A stretch of 64,000 nucleotides of DNA from Litomosoides sigmodontis. Taxonomy: Eukaryota > Nematoda > Chromadorea > Rhabditida > Onchocercidae. Both the position numbers and the translations under genes were made by a program. The stretch is taken from the NCBI GenBank assembly GCA_963070105.1, contig OY718807.1:7273483-7337482 (forward strand). The letters run 5' to 3'. Below, piece by piece: positions 52,774 to 64,000 of this stretch (positions are counted from its first letter, which is position 1; every line of letters begins with the position of its first letter). Below the pieces are notes generated by a model that was not told where the DNA came from, did not search any database, and saw only the letters and a program-made list of their open reading frames with translations.

Positions 52774-55700
52774 ATGAGCGGGACATCGATCGTAGCGTTG
52801 TTTCAAGGTGCTGTGTTAACGGTTTGGAATGATTCCGTTGTTTGTTTATAGGAATTCTTGACTTTTGTAGCAGTAACATGGCGCTTTTTGACAAAGTGTT
52901 GGGGAAAATAGAATGTGCAGTGGGTAGTCACAAGTTTCTGGTTGGAACGAGTAATCCAGGAACGTTAAATCGAGCAATTGTCTTCATTAATGGCATTCAG
53001 GATAAACCAGTACCTATTCAGATCTGTGTTGGCTCTACTGCTGGCTGGCAAGTCTTTCTTTTCTGCGTGTTTAATTAAGCCAGTTGAATATTTGAGAAAG
53101 GATGGTGATGAGATCAAAATTGATATATTAAACGCTATTGTGTTAACCGAATTGACCATTATATTACTGATCATTGGTACAAGTACTCTTCGATGAAGTA
53201 ATTAGGGAATTCTTCTCTAAGATACCAAAACTCTGTCTTATGCGTTTCTAAGATAGCCAGAAATTTTCTCTTGACAGGTTTATTGGGACTAATTTACATC
53301 CATCGTAGCATATTTTTTACTAGCACATGCAAAACAAGATAAAATTTAATTATCTTTGTGGATTAGTTGGTAATATTTCAGGATAACAGGGTATGTGCTC
53401 ACAAAGGGAAGCAAAATAGTAGCAGGTGTTGTTGGGTGCTGTTTGATTTTTCTTCAGGTTTTTTCATGTTTTTTGGTCGATATTTTTTTGCTTGATGACA
53501 ATTAAAGACGTTATTTATCAGTTTTACTTTCCGAGCAGGTACGGAGGTTTCATGGTACTTACTTTAGGATAGGACATATGGTGTGACAGAGTAGCTATGT
53601 TCCTTGAACTATGTAGCAGCTGCTGTATTGTTTTAATGTCTTAATCACTACTCTCATCTTTGTCTCACACTTTGTTCGTTTTGATGTCTTCGGTGTATCG
53701 GAAATTTACTTTCATATTAGATTGTGACGATGTAATAATATCATTGTAACGTGGTATCCTGCCCGTAACGTGACCTCACTATAACTTGAAATAGATGTAA
53801 CCGCCATGATCTTGTTTCTAGAGACATCCACCATTATCACCACCATAAGCGCCAGTGAAATGAACCAAACCTGTGAGCTTGCAACAAATGTAATTGCCAC
53901 AATAAGACCATATATTCATTATGTTGTACTTCCTGTCGGTCTTTACGCTGCTAGCCGTTTCCTTCATTCTCTAATACCCGGACCGCATCATCGCTTGAAA
54001 CTTGATCTACGCAACCGTGTTGTATTAATTACCGGAGCCAGTTCGGGTCTTGGTCGAGAACTAGCAATTTGTTTTTATCAAAGAGGTGCTAAAGTTATTT
54101 TAACAGCACGCAGTATTGACAAGCTAAAGGAATTATGTGAAGAACTGAAGTCATTGCCAAATGTTATCAATATGAATGAACCAGTTTATAAGTACTTGGA
54201 TATTAGCGATCCGAACGGTATTGAGGAGCTCGTGTCGTTTGCCATCAATCAACGGATTGATGTGCTTGTCAACAATGCTGGTCTAAGTATGCGCGGAAAT
54301 TGCAAAGATACATCGATGGATGTTCATCGGCAGGTTGGCTCCCAGTGCATTTTGTGTTTCTTGTTTTTCTTATAAGACATTTAAAATTACAGAAATTACT
54401 GAGATTGTTGAGTACTGTTGTCTGTCAGATGCAAAAGCTTTATAGATTCTAGCTTTTTGTTGTAACAATTGTAATCCGAGTAAGTTCTGATTTTTAAAGT
54501 TCAGTCACTTACATAGGGTTCATGTCTCTGGAGCTATTTTTAAGCTTTTGAGATATTAAATTCAAGTGGGTTACGAAAGTTCAGTGTAATAGTTTACATT
54601 TTTGATGATAATTAGCTATGCTTATATCTGATAACTACGATTGCCATTTTTATCACTTATCAAATTCTCGTATGTAAATCGCAATGATGTCAGTAAGTTT
54701 TTCGGTTTCTCTGTTCCAGTTTCCAAGTCTTAGTCAATTTTTAATGAAGTTAGCATCTAAGGTGATGGAAGTGAATTACTTTGGTCATGTTGCGATAACC
54801 AGAGCACTACTTGATTATATCCCGGAAGATGGAGCAATTGTGTACATAAACAGCATACAGGGACGCATTGCTGTGCCGTATCGAAGTTCTTATTCAGCTA
54901 GTAAGCATGCTGCTGAGGTGCAATTTCATTTAAATTATATTTGTTTTTGTTTAACGAATTTTTCCCTTTGTTATTCGCGAGATGAGTTCCACATTCAAGG
55001 TTTTTTAATTTAGCCGTGTTGCTGATAATATATGTCTTTTTTCGTTGTTTTATAGAAACGAAAGATATCGGAAAACATTAACCATTCTTATTCATAACTA
55101 TCAAACACTCATTCTTGCTAAAGACGTACTGAAATTTTGGCGGAATTACAGGCTTTTTTCGATTGCTTACGGTCTGAAGAAAGATTTAATACACAGATCC
55201 TCGTTGTGAGTGCGAGTTATATGAATACAGGTTTTGGGCGTCATGCGCTTACTGCAGAAGGTAAACCGATGAATGAGGATGATCCTAACCAAGCGAAAGG
55301 GCTTATTCCGAGTTATGCTGCTAAATGCATCGTAAATGCTCTCATAAACCGAAAAACGGAATTGATTCTTGCACCATTCAGTCATCGTTTCGCTATCTTT
55401 TTGCGTTGGCTTTACCCCACCCTTTTCTTTTATGCGATGTACCGGAGAGGCCTTAAAGATAAAAGCATTAAAAATAAGTAATCAGCAATCTTAGGCGGGA
55501 ATTTTCACAGTGCATTCAAATTTTTAGTTCCGTATTATTTATTTTCCATAATTTTTTGTTCATTTTTCCTTAAAGTGAAATTACGGAAAGAATAGAAAGT
55601 GATACAACAGACAAGGTTGTTTTCTATGCTTCTCTTAATTTCATTTTTCCATGAATTTTTTCCTTTGCTTCATTCTGTTCTTGGTTTTATGTATTCTACA

Positions 55701-56859
55701 GCCACATATCTCTTTCATATTTTTAACTTTGCCTTACAATAGTTATTAGCTATCTGCTAGCTATAGCTTGTTCAAATTATTTTTTATAAACACCGTCGTA
55801 ATGTTTTCCAATAAAGTGTTATATTCAAATTATCTTTTATAAACACCGTCGTAATGTTTTTCAATAAAGTGTTATAGTAATTTCTATGATTTTTCATTGC
55901 ATTGAATGACATTTTTGAAAAGTTGCGTAATGTTTGTTTTATCGCATTTTTATGTGCAATAGTTTTTTCCTTGCTGTTCATATGTGTATCACCAGAAATT
56001 TTCTTCGTCATTTGGTTTTCATTGGTTCGTCATTGGTTTCTTTGATCTCTACCTTTTCTGATTTAAGCAGCAGCTGTTACTTGGCTAACTCTAATTTGGC
56101 TATTTCTGCTGAAGAATGCAGAAAAAGGAAGTATTTTTTGGGACTTTTTTACTAGAAAGTTTTGGACATAATTTACATAATTTCATAATGGAAAAATATA
56201 TGGATAATAGAGAATTTCAGAATAATTTTTTTATTCAGAACTCATACCGTTGCGTACTTATAGTTTTTTCATACCTTTCTTAAGGCTTGCTCATACTTTA
56301 GTTTAGTGATATAATTATATAGCCAAACGGTTAAGGATATTGCAAGTTTTAACTGTGAACAGTAGTGATACCTGCTAATTAACAGCAAGATTTCAGTTTT
56401 GTAACTCTCGAGGTTATATCAAATTAAATCTGTTAAAGTTGCAACGTGATATTGAACAACTACGAAAGGGTATCACACGAATGACGAGCAATAGAAACAC
56501 TTCATCAAGGGACGAGGTAAATTTGTTTCACTAATTGTAAAATTGGTAGGTTGATTAGATAATGTGATTAGACAATTTCTTTTACTAGATCTTATCTCTG
56601 AGGTTCATTTAATAAGCTATTCTCGAATTCCTCGGGATATTCATAATATTAGTGAAATTCTAAATGTCATAATTGTTCACTCAAAACGTTCTACCGTCAA
56701 GTCAGTCTTAGCTTTTTTGCGACATTAATCATTTTTTTTATTGGAATATATGGATTACTCTTGATATTTTTTTTACAGATAAATGGTTTTCTGCGGAGTA
56801 ATACATATTTGTTGTGTAGTTACAGCGCTGGATTCCTATTAGGGTATACATTTGCATGA
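52774..56859 (+). CDS. fndc-1: FUN14-domain mitochondrial outer-membrane protein (FUNDC1-like)
   Basis: Homologue of the mitophagy receptor FUNDC1. Exons: 52774-52807, 52852-53047, 53382-53457, 56397-56516, 56779-56859; phases fit, 168 aa. Aligned marks: VLGKIE, PIQICVGSTAGW then ITGYVLTKGSKIVAGVVG and CLIFLQ (first membrane segments; family QIVMGGVTGW ... QKVGKLAA ... GGGFLLLQ), RGYIKLNLLKLQRDIEQLRK (family GYVQIDWKRVEKDV) and a C-terminal helix NGFLRSNTYLLCSYSAGFLL. The second intron starts with GC (CTG|GCAAGT). The first exon and 44-nt intron are my least certain choice; without them translation would start at 52878. With them the N-terminus reads FQGILDF, resembling a LIR motif. The third intron (53458-56396) holds an entire dehydrogenase gene. 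Confidence 0.85.
53806..55481 (+). CDS. Short-chain dehydrogenase/reductase, DHRS7-like
   Basis: NAD(P)-dependent oxidoreductase, probably anchored in the ER membrane. Three exons, 53806-54333, 54762-54917, 55152-55481, in phase, 337 aa. N-terminal hydrophobic segment YIHYVVLPVGLYAASRF (about 36-52) as anchor; cofactor motif TGASSGLG (76-83); NNAG (156-159); catalytic Ser at about 207 in INSIQGR; active-site YSASK (Tyr about 220, Lys 224); then AFFDCLRSEERF and a C-terminal hydrophobic FLRWLYPTLFFYAMYRRG, as in the DHRS7/7B group (about 325-340 aa). All catalytic residues are present. The gene lies complete within the third intron of the FUN14 gene, same strand. Start could also be an in-frame Met further in (about residue 19). 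Confidence 0.92.
55771..55875. repeat. About 52-bp tandem duplication carrying an AATAAA signal
   Basis: Two near-identical adjacent copies, each containing ATAAACACCGTCGTAATGTT and then CAATAAAGTG. They lie about 330 bp after the dehydrogenase stop, so each copy could be its polyadenylation signal, inside the FUN14 intron. Confidence 0.9.
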
Positions 56860-57321
56860 ATGTAGCTGCAATAGATATACGCTAGAATTTCACTCCTTAT
56901 ATCCAGAATGGATTTTGAAATTGTTTATACATGGGTAAATTGGAAGCTTTTGAGTTTGCTCTTCTACTTCTCATTTCTGTTAATTTTATTTGTTTTTAAT
57001 GGTACATTTCCCTTTCTTTTATTACAGAAGGAGGTGCATTAAATCATCCTACACGATGACTGTTACTGTTATAGATATAACTATAGAAAATATTCACATC
57101 CATTGCTTAAGATATTACGTGTTAATACTTGTTAATACTAATACTTGTAAATACTTAATACTTCGCTTTTTGATATATCAATTTTCACAATTCTCTGTGC
57201 ACAATTATTTAATCGATGCTTTCATTTCACAAATAAAATACAATTTGGCAAAATGTTTTCTAAAACTTTATTGTCTTTCACATATAATTCCAGAACGGAA
57301 ACGTAACTATTCGTTGACTGT
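56860..57321. other. Intergenic between FUN14 (+) and the ShK gene (-)
   Basis: Convergent 3' flanks, AT-rich. A hydrophobic plus-strand open frame at 56990-57325 has no family match and overlaps the last ShK exon antisense. Confidence 0.5.
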
Positions 57322-60300
57322 TTAACAATAATTACAAGTTTTTTCACAATATTTTTGGGAAAAATTCGGATACTTATAGCAGTCTGCTTTCTCGCAAAGT
57401 TGATTCGCGTCAGTGCATGGGCCTGAAGAAAATTACATTGCATCGTAGAAGCATAAAACATGTGAAAATCCTGAAAATTAATGAGATTACAAAAATTCAA
57501 TGAACTGTGTTCTCAGCTGGCTTCAAACATTTTTACCTGTTCTGCCAGGATATCGTTGAGTTCCCAAGTACTGTTTATTTGTTGGTTGCTGAATGTGTGC
57601 TGTGCTTGCTGATGATGAACTACGAATTGGGTCAGTTCGCCCTCTAATAGATGAGTGTTTTGGCTTTTGCATTGACATAGTGTCACCACTTCCAGACGTC
57701 AAACGACGTTCGGATGTCATCGTCGATCGTGTAGAGCTGCCATCGTTGCCATCACTGTCAAGCGCAATTACACTACCTTCATCTGAACTAGCCGCAATAG
57801 GCGACTCGAGCTCGATCACCGAACCATATGAGCTTTTTTCACCGCAAAAACCGCAAGTCTTGGCACATTTTCTGGACGCTTTATATGGATGCTCGAGGCA
57901 TGACCGTTCCGAACACTGCGAATCCTCATCTTTGCATTCTTTAGTGATTGCCGTTGCTTTATTCCCTGCAATTTTAAAGTTTTTAAATTTATAAACATTA
58001 AAATTTGCCGCTTTACTAACTCATTTCTTTTTTTTTTCTCCAATTATAATTTATTATAGCGTATAATTTAGCGATGCTGCACGTTTTGCATAAGTGAAGA
58101 GATAATCCATCATCATCCGTTCCATTGTTCATTTTCACCCGGTGATAATTGAGTTTATTACGTCGAATATTTGATGAGGGAAGAGGGGAAGATCGCTTGA
58201 GCATAGCTCCAATGTCATATTTCGAATCAAATCCATTCTGATGCAAAAATTGCGATGAAATAATCACTTCGATCTTTCGATTTACCTACCTTGCGCTGCG
58301 GGAAGTGATGAGTGTCGCTCCTCAACAACACTTCCTTTACGACAAAATCCGCAAGTTTTAGCGCAACGTTCTCTGGCAGTGAAAGGATAATCTTTGCAAG
58401 TTTGTTGAGTGCAATCGATGTTCACATCAACGCATTCTAATTCCTCTCCTTAACATATGGAAGGGAAGAGGTCAGCTAATTACATTCGGTCATTTTACAG
58501 CGAAAAAAAAAACAAAAAACACAGTTAATAAATCAATTTAAATCTAATTATTCTACCATTTTCACAATCAAACAGTGATATTTGATCGTTGAATGGTATT
58601 TATTTACCATTTGATAGATGGATGATTCTCAGTTAAAATGTACGACGAGGAATTTACCATGTGTTTTCGCTTTTGCTAATCGAATTTTTGTACCACTTAA
58701 CCTTTAACCTTATGAGACATAGTTGAGGAAACGGGGGAATTTCATCAGCAAATAGTTCGTCGATATACAAGGTAAATGTAAAATGAATTAACTGTGCTAA
58801 AAAATTTTGCTTCAGTAACTGTTAAGGCGTGAAGTCAGTAACTGTTAAAAAAAATAAAATTGCACCGAATCCTCTCTCTCTCTCTCTATCCTCTTGAAAT
58901 CTAGAAAAAAGGAATAGGGAGAGAGAGAGAGAGAGATGGGCTTGATAAACTAAAAGGAAATGTAGCTTAAAACCTCTTGAAAGCCTAGGATATGCGGGGA
59001 TATTGTGATTAGCTTCATAGCTATCTTGTTTAGCTGTACGATGTGAGGAAGTGCCGCCGCTACTTCCACCAATCTCAACACTCGGTGACATCACTCTGAG
59101 AGTTGCATTGGAAGAGGACGATGAGATTGACGTATCGACGCTACAAAATCCACACGTTTTAGCGCATTCCTGTCGTGCGGTAAATGGAAAATCCCGGCAT
59201 ATTTCCCGACTGCAGTCGAATTTCCGATCGAAACACAAACTACCGCTGATAAGCGCATTCCCTATAAGTGTAATTTAGCACGAAAAGTGAAACGATAAAT
59301 TTCGATTTATTTCATATGTTTTGTTTTTTATAAACTATAAATTCGGAAATGGGAAGAAGTGGGAAATTGCTTACTGAAATGCTCGAAGAGTGCGGAAATG
59401 AGATATAACTAACCTATTCTGGGTGATAATGACGATGACGCACTGCCACCTTTAAATTTCTCCACTCCAAACGCTGTACTACGATGCGCTGCTGTAGTTG
59501 AGCCTGAACCGATGGCGACGTCGTCGGAACATCGGCCACATGTCTTAGCGCAACGTTCTCGTGCCGTAAACGGATAATTACGACAAATTTCCGCAGTGCA
59601 ATCAGAGTCTTTGTCCGTGCAAGAAGTCAACGATTTTCTTTCTGTAATGAAGTGAAAATTTCAATTCATAAAATCCAAAAATACATTGCTTACGTTCAAA
59701 GCAGGATAAATTTGCAGCGTAATGAAAGAGCATCGGTTTAATTAATGACATGCAAAAGGTGTACATCAGATAAATGCCGTCAGCTGACTAAAAGATGGAT
59801 AGAAGTTTTAATGGAAAATACAAAAAAAAAAATCAGATATTTGAGTAATTTTTGCACCACAACATTTGCTATCCTAAAATTACAAAATAATTCTTCTTTT
59901 TCATCTGCCATTCTAAAAAATTTTTTCAATCTCTCTGCTTTTGTATGTGCAATAAATTTTCTTTTTTCTTTTCCTATCCTCTTTCTCTTTCAAAATTTAT
60001 TCCCATCTATCACCTTTCTCAACAGCGCCGCTCGTCAACGCTAAACTTTGCCGCTGTGATGAGGAGGGTAAGAATTGTGATGATGGACGAGCGCTGCTTC
60101 CTGATACCGTATCAGAGCATAGGCCACAAAACTTTGGACATCGTTCCTTAGCCGTATAGGGATAATTTTTGCAGATGTCACTTGAACAATCAGGATCCTT
60201 GTCGTAGCATGCGCTACTGGCATCTCTGCTGCGTGAGATACCTGTAAGCTTACAGATGCACATGTCTATTTGAAATTGTAACTGATATGAAATCATTGTA

Positions 60301-60817
60301 ATTGACACATAATTGCAAAATTTTACAATGGAAAGAAAAATGTAGTCAGAGTTTTTTCAAAATTTCCTTTTTGTTTTAGTACCTAAACCTTTTGAAAAAT
60401 TTACAAAAAGCGAAATCATCGATTATTAGGGAAATGTGAACAGAAGAAGTCTTTTTTGTGTTTGTTGAGAATACTGTGAAATGTGATTGTTCGCTTTTCG
60501 CTCTTTTGAAGAGAATCATCTCAGAAGTTATTTCTAATGCTCTGCAAGAATTAATTATTCAATTCGGTCATCATACCTTCGAGCATATCAATGACACCAA
60601 CAAACTATTATTAGCATCATTAACCCTACGAGTGAGAAAAGAAGCTTAGCAAAATAATAGCAAAGAAGAGGCAATGCATGGAAGAATTGAGTGCCTTTGA
60701 TTAAATTGTTGAATTTATATTTTTTCAAAAAAAAAAAAGAAAAGAGCTCTCACCATTATCCGGTCGACAATTCGCAGGAGCGTTAATGAGCAGAGCGAGA
60801 AGGATGAATGGCGACAT
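57322..60817 (-). CDS. Secreted protein with six ShK (SXC) domains
   Basis: Extracellular Cys-rich protein. Exons (descending): 60817-60754, 60241-60014, 59641-59414, 59261-58974, 58448-58290, 57965-57537, 57422-57322; phases fit, 498 aa. Exon 1 is a signal peptide (MSPFILLALLINAPANC). Each following exon carries one six-Cys ShK domain of the pattern C-x6-C-x4-C-x8-C-x3-C-x2-C (spacing varies slightly), such as ICRNYPFTARERCAKTCG, followed by a Ser/Thr-rich spacer. All internal introns are phase 1. The sixth domain (CEKADCYKYPNFSQKYC) is in the short final exon; reading through the previous donor would instead give a stop at 57523 and a five-domain form. ShK domains occur in nematode surface and secreted proteins; some act on potassium channels, but nothing here shows such activity. 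Confidence 0.92.
58868..58936. repeat. CT/GA inverted repeat
   Basis: A CT tract at 58871-58887 and a GA tract at 58918-58936, separated by about 30 bp, can fold into a hairpin in the intron between ShK exons 59261-58974 and 58448-58290. Confidence 0.8.
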
Positions 60818-62144
60818 TTTGTTGAATGCTAAATAAAAGAAAAAAAAACTTTTCGTGCAAAAAACAAACAAACAAATAAGGTAAAAACGATTAAGTAAAC
60901 AATTACAAAAATTAATTCTTTTTATAATACTTGAAAAGGTTACGTTCATGCATTGATAAATAATTTCGCTTTCTCTCTTTCTCTCATCCTCTCTCTCTCT
61001 TTTTGCTACATTAGAAATGTTAAGATTTCTTCGCATTAATAAGTGATGGTAGAAGGAATGAATGGAAACAATGAATTAAACGAAATGATAAGAAAAGATG
61101 CGCTGATGAAAGTGAGGCGCATCTGACGGGGTGAAAGTAAAAGCAACAATTATCACAACTTTCTAGCACATATCACTCTGAACCTCAACAAGCACACACA
61201 ATTAATCAACAAATCATACAGCTGTTTTACTGATAATCGACACAACAGATCTTTGAAATAAAAAAATGCACTCAATGAAACTTCCAATTCAATCAATCCT
61301 TGCAACTCTACCGCCTTCCTGGACATCACAAATTCAGTCAGAAAGCAAGCAGAATGTAGCGGTACTGTCGGTGACTTATTTCTGCAAGTACCGAAGTTGC
61401 TACTCAGGCGGGCACAATCTAGCTACCTCTATAAATGGATAAAATTTTATAATTATTTCATTACTAGTAGGAAGCTATTCAAAGCACATCTTCTCAAGGC
61501 ATTGTACATCGACATCGATTTAATCATAAACTATCAACTTTTAGTAAAAGACACTCTATCGGTCACTCAGTGATAGAACGGAATAATTCGACGGCACGAA
61601 GTGATTCATAGGAAATTGAAGGGAAATTTCCTACTAAATTCAAAGTAACACCAAACAGTTATGAGAAATTACGCGACTATTTTGAAGAAGTGCTAAATGA
61701 TTTATCAAATTACACTATTTGTTTTTTTAGCTTTGTAAAATAAATAGCAAATTTTCAATAATGCAGAATTTCCTCTTTTCATGTCTAAGCTTCTAAGCTT
61801 TAGACTTAGACACATTTTAAGCAAGCATGAAAAATAGGACGTGAAATGGGGACGAATTAAAATTTCTAAAATTTGCGATAACAAAAGTTAACTTCTCATA
61901 TTTATAATATTGAAATAATTAAACTAAATGATTATTTAATTCATATTTTCCATTAAAAATATTTAAAGAGCAAAACGTCACGCGAATGTTCATTGTTGTA
62001 AACTTCTTCATTAGCGGTTAAGTTTGCTTGATAGCTTTATGAAAATTCATTAAATTCATTTCTAGAATTTAAGAAAAAATGATAAATCGTACTGAGAAAT
62101 TATTGCTGCATACATGCACACCTACTTGTTCTTTTTGTTTTAGA
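60818..62144. other. Divergent promoter region between the ShK gene (-) and the LIM gene (+)
   Basis: AT-rich, with CT-rich tracts at 60970-61005 upstream of the ShK start. No additional exon seen. The ATG at 62079 is in frame with the LIM gene and might be its start if no splicing occurs at 62143. Confidence 0.45.
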
Positions 62145-64000
62145 ATGCTAAATCAGACGGAAAGCGGAAATGACTCAAATTCTATTTGGAATATTTTTCA
62201 AACCTCAGGTCTAACTGAAATAGCAAAGAGAAAGGAAGGTAGATGGATGATACGTTGTAATCGCTGCAGCGAACCGATCACACAAAAGCAAGCGTTTATG
62301 GTAGGAAAAAAGAGAAATCAGAAATTGAAATTTGCTGCTACTATTAATTATTAGCAAATTATCAGTTACAATTAATTCATTTTCCGTTTAGTTGCTAAGC
62401 AAGAAATACAGTGATAGGAAGAGAAAGTAAACGAACACTTTTGCCACTTCAACATAATTCATTTTAGAAATGCGAAGGAAATTTCAATTTGTATTTGAAA
62501 TTAAAAAAAAAAGGCACGTGAAAGTGCGGCTTGGTTTTGTTAATTTAGAGGAATGAAGATGCTAGCAGAGATTGGTATTGCAATTGCTATCTACAAAATG
62601 GTACTCTCGAAAGGATTCAAAATAATAGCATTTAATTGAGTTTACCTACGTAGAAGGTATTTTGAGTCATGTAAATTACTTAAGCGCAACGTGATTTATG
62701 CGTTGAATAAAGTATGGCATCGAGAACATTTCACGTGTATTCACTGCAACTGCCCTGTTGGTTACGATGGCCGAGCGTTCCGGAAGTGCCGGAGCAATCG
62801 GGATTATCCGATCTGTATCGATTGCTATATGGAAGAGTATCATCCAAAATGCAACGGTTTTATGCTTCAGTGCACTCGTTTCATTCGTTGAAAATTTAAT
62901 TTAATTCCAAAAATATATATATTTAAGCTTTTTTTTTGAAATTTTTTTTTTAATTTCTCTAATTCTACAACAATAAATTATCTCATTTGTGTAGTTTGCA
63001 AGAAGGCTTTACGTGAGACGTGCGTGAGAGCAATGAATAAATTATGGCATCGATGTTGTTTCACGTGCACCAAATGTCATTCACCTTTTCAAAGTATGTT
63101 ACCTCTTCACTTATCCTCCTAGCATCAGTCATCGTAATCATGAAATGATAAGTGCAGCTAATAGCTCTCTCTTTTATCACTGCATTATCACGCACCATTG
63201 ATTGATGATTGCTGTACACTTGGAAAATTTCAATTTTCTTTTTAAACTTAACTCAACGTATGCTGCTCCGTTCCCACTTCATGTTCTCATAAGATGGTGA
63301 ATTTATCATTCTCAATGAACAACCATATGATATTGATTGCTATTATCTGACGAAATATGAGCATGAATTTACGCCGATTACTAGTAATCAAGGAGGAGTA
63401 AATCCGGCGGAATCCACCGGTGGAACAGCAGGTGGTTTTCAATTTTGAATGAAAATGTTATGTATTTGAGCATTTCATAATGAATGGTATATTTGGAAAT
63501 TTTACTTCTGAGGCATATTTCATTTGCGTATGAGAGATTCTTTTTAAGGATTTTACAGGAGAAATGCTGTGATGAAATGAAGGTGAAATATTGCAATGAG
63601 AAATATTTAAGTTAAATTTTCAATTATAATTTAATGAAGTATTGTTGAAATTAAATTTTAGATCAGAAGAACGTTGAGCCGGAAAAATGTGCACAAAAAT
63701 TACAAGAGCAAAAATCACAATCGTCACAACAATTTTTTGCAACAATTCAAACTTCTGAAATTCAAAAGAAGCCGTCATCGATGATACTGTCACCCACGTA
63801 CGTCTTTACAGTACTCGTTCCCTGTAATACTACTATTGCTTATGCAACGTTTCGTAGCATTCTTTTGCTATGATTATTGAAATTTTGTATGTTGCAACAT
63901 GCACGCACTATTTTAAGATCATCAAAATCAGGTTTTAGTTCTGGATCACTTGCATCTACGACAGGTACAACAAATGCAACAAGTCAACCTCCTACAACTA
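62145..64000 (+). CDS. LIM-domain protein, 5' part (runs off the window)
   Basis: Zinc-binding adaptor, truncated by the right edge. Exons: 62145 to about 62301, 62549 to about 62579, 62657-62856, 62995-63093, 63294-63431, 63662-63797, 63918 to beyond 64000; the joins keep frame. The ATG at 62145 follows an acceptor (TTTTAG|A), consistent with trans-splicing; 62079 is an in-frame alternative. Seen: RCNRCSEPITQKQAF, then a LIM core KVWHREHFTCIHCNCPVGY with CIDCYMEEYHPKC, then a second LIM domain CNVCKKALRETCVRAMNKL with WHRCCFTCTKCHSPF. After it comes NEQPYDIDCYYLTKYEHEF and a polar Gln/Ser/Thr-rich region. The first Cys pair of the first LIM core is not clear in my splice model (FESC instead of C-x2-C), so exon 2 may be wrong. 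I cannot assign the subfamily. Confidence 0.8.

Noticed and set aside
56990..57325. 111-codon plus-strand frame
   Set aside because: Cys/Tyr/Leu-rich reading of AT-rich 3' flank, partly antisense to the sixth ShK exon; no splice or family support.

Overview
The window looks like nuclear DNA of a nematode, most likely a parasitic clade III (filarial or spirurid) worm. It is very AT-rich. Genes are split into many 70-300 bp exons by introns of about 45 to 900 bp, with GT-AG (and two GC-AG) boundaries and an extended TTTCAG acceptor. The gene repertoire is metazoan, with nematode flavours: a supernumerary-type nuclear receptor, an SXC/ShK-domain secreted protein and an expanded-family tyrosine phosphatase. 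There is no sign of bacterial or viral sequence. The species call is inference. The gene models below were spliced by hand: each recognised model keeps its reading frame across every junction given, and exceptions are stated.

Layout. 0.7-4.2 kb (-): mitochondrial succinyl-CoA ligase beta subunit (SUCLA2). 5.3-7.2 kb (-): an unrecognised single-pass membrane protein with an acidic tail. 8.6-12.3 kb (+): an active-looking cytosolic protein tyrosine phosphatase with a very large TTG/CTG repeat in one intron and a 36-bp coding repeat in its tail. 14.8-18.0 kb (-): a nuclear hormone receptor that seems to have a DNA-binding domain but no ligand-binding domain. 18-29.5 kb is mostly non-coding with microsatellites, and holds what looks like a decayed peptide-type GPCR at 22.6-24.0 kb (-). 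29.6-35.9 kb (+): an 18-exon organic anion transporter (OATP/SLCO), with a possible small secreted-protein gene on the opposite strand inside one intron. 37.6-40.2 kb (+): an SH2-like protein lacking the canonical phosphotyrosine-binding arginine.

41.3-52.1 kb (-) is a tandem run of three genes in transcription order RPAP1 (RNA polymerase II associated), protein phosphatase inhibitor-2 and the ESCRT-I subunit MVB12. From 52.8 kb (+) starts a FUN14-domain (FUNDC1-like) mitophagy-receptor-type gene whose 2.9-kb intron contains a complete DHRS7-like short-chain dehydrogenase gene on the same strand. 57.3-60.8 kb (-): a secreted protein with six ShK (SXC) domains, one per exon. 62.1 kb to the right edge (+): the 5' part of a LIM-domain protein, cut by the window end.

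There is no obvious pathway shared by all genes. The mitochondrial link (SUCLA2, FUN14) and the tandem minus-strand cluster are the only contextual associations I would take seriously. The observations I rate highest are the nested dehydrogenase gene, the decayed duplicate of an RPAP1 exon in its own intron, the phase-neutral exon that would add two membrane segments to inhibitor-2, the six-domain ShK architecture, and the receptor without a ligand-binding domain.
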